Shown here: one piece after another, positions 63,473 through 64,000 of the stretch
How the letters are laid out: each line of letters begins with the position of its first letter
Position numbering within the stretch: position 1 is the first letter of the stretch
Assembly: GCA_009746045.1 (NCBI GenBank)
Contig: RPFO01000412.1
Span: forward strand, 1-64,000
Direction: 5' to 3'
Length of the DNA: 64,000 nt
From: Mesostigma viride
Taxonomy: Eukaryota > Streptophyta > Mesostigmatophyceae > Mesostigmatales > Mesostigmataceae
The notes under the pieces: generated by a model
Seen by the model: only the letters and a program-made list of their open reading frames with translations
What the model was told of the DNA's origin: nothing
Databases searched by the model: none
Made by a program: the position numbers and the translations under genes

Positions 63473-64000
63473 GTATGTTCAGGATGGCTTATGCTTGCAT
63501 TCTGTCAGTTACATTTGAAGACTAACTTCCTGTCCATCATGTCTATGAGCCACTGATGCGCTGGAGGTGGTCAGCATCGGGGTATGTGCGCCGGCATATT
63601 CTACCGTTTACGTGATGACATGTTGTTAAAAATGGATACCGGCACGGTTTGTTTGTTAGCTGGTCCGATTGGCCATAATTGGGGTTCATTATGCTAACAT
63701 GAAGGATGGCACATCTTCATGGATGGAGGCCAGCGTGAAATGATAGCTTTACTGATTAGGGAAAAGGTGTGTTCGGAAGGGTATGCTGGATTCATGCGAG
63801 TATCGTATCGGTGCTGATGTCATCAAGGAGTGCTACGAGTACACGGGATATTTCGAGATGCCAGCACAAGGATGGGTGTGCCCACTTGTGGCAGCGTAGG
63901 GCCGCAGCGCCGCACATGGGTAGTCATTCTACTGAATTTAGCTTCTAATTCTTGCAATGGCGTTAAGGATGTGTCGCGAAGGAATCCCTGTTGTGCGTGC
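63473..64000. other. Intron start and unassigned sequence to window end
   Basis: Begins with the donor gtatgt, contains an echo of the preceding exon end at 63,555-63,590, and shows no further clear exon. The gene continues beyond the window, since no in-frame stop or 3' end was seen. Confidence 0.5.

Overview
The window reads as nuclear DNA of a eukaryote. It has a multi-exon gene with GT..AG introns, LTR and LINE retrotransposons, a long satellite array and several minisatellites, and no operon-like gene packing or bacterial genes. The Gly/Ser/Ala-rich coding style, GC-rich exons beside AT-rich spacers, and a MORN-repeat protein would fit a green alga or a related protist. That is inference; the sequence names no species.

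Layout. (1) 1-12,560: a tandem array of a ~97-bp satellite, about 129 units, with irregular higher-order structure. (2) 12,740-22,855: about 10 kb with no recognisable gene. It holds low-complexity DNA, a degenerate ~160-220-bp AT-rich tandem array (15.4-17.8 kb), a small inverted-repeat element and two dispersed repeats. (3) 22,861-29,076: a near-identical second copy of 6,517-12,739 (satellite plus ~180 bp of non-satellite flank), so the 10-kb spacer sits between 6.2-kb direct repeats. (4) 29,085-31,232: a run of four unrelated minisatellites (~82, ~27, ~27 and 21 bp). (5) 31,947-43,573: a Ty1/copia retrotransposon with a 5-bp target duplication and near-identical 438-bp LTRs but a frameshifted gag-pol. 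Its 5' LTR is split by an intact 5.2-kb LINE with a 16-bp target duplication. (6) ~44,650 to beyond 63,472: one large plus-strand gene for a protein of some 18-20 MORN repeats. I could reconstruct it as 11 phase-consistent exons plus a probable first exon.

The last long intron of the MORN gene (55,570-62,366) carries the most unusual item. Two 97%-identical intact genes are arranged tail to tail; their protein looks like a 2-oxoglutarate/Fe(II) oxygenase. Each is preceded by copies of a ~43-bp CCAAT-containing motif. The left copy is interrupted by a 512-bp TA-flanked inverted-repeat element whose empty site is preserved in the right copy. The inverted pair would form a long intronic hairpin in the MORN pre-mRNA.

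A second recurrent oddity is that edge pieces of many MORN exons, together with their splice-site context, are echoed in neighbouring introns. I saw this for eight exon edges. It looks like repeated local duplication at exon-intron boundaries.

No tRNA, rRNA, CRISPR array, or bacterial operator or riboswitch was found.
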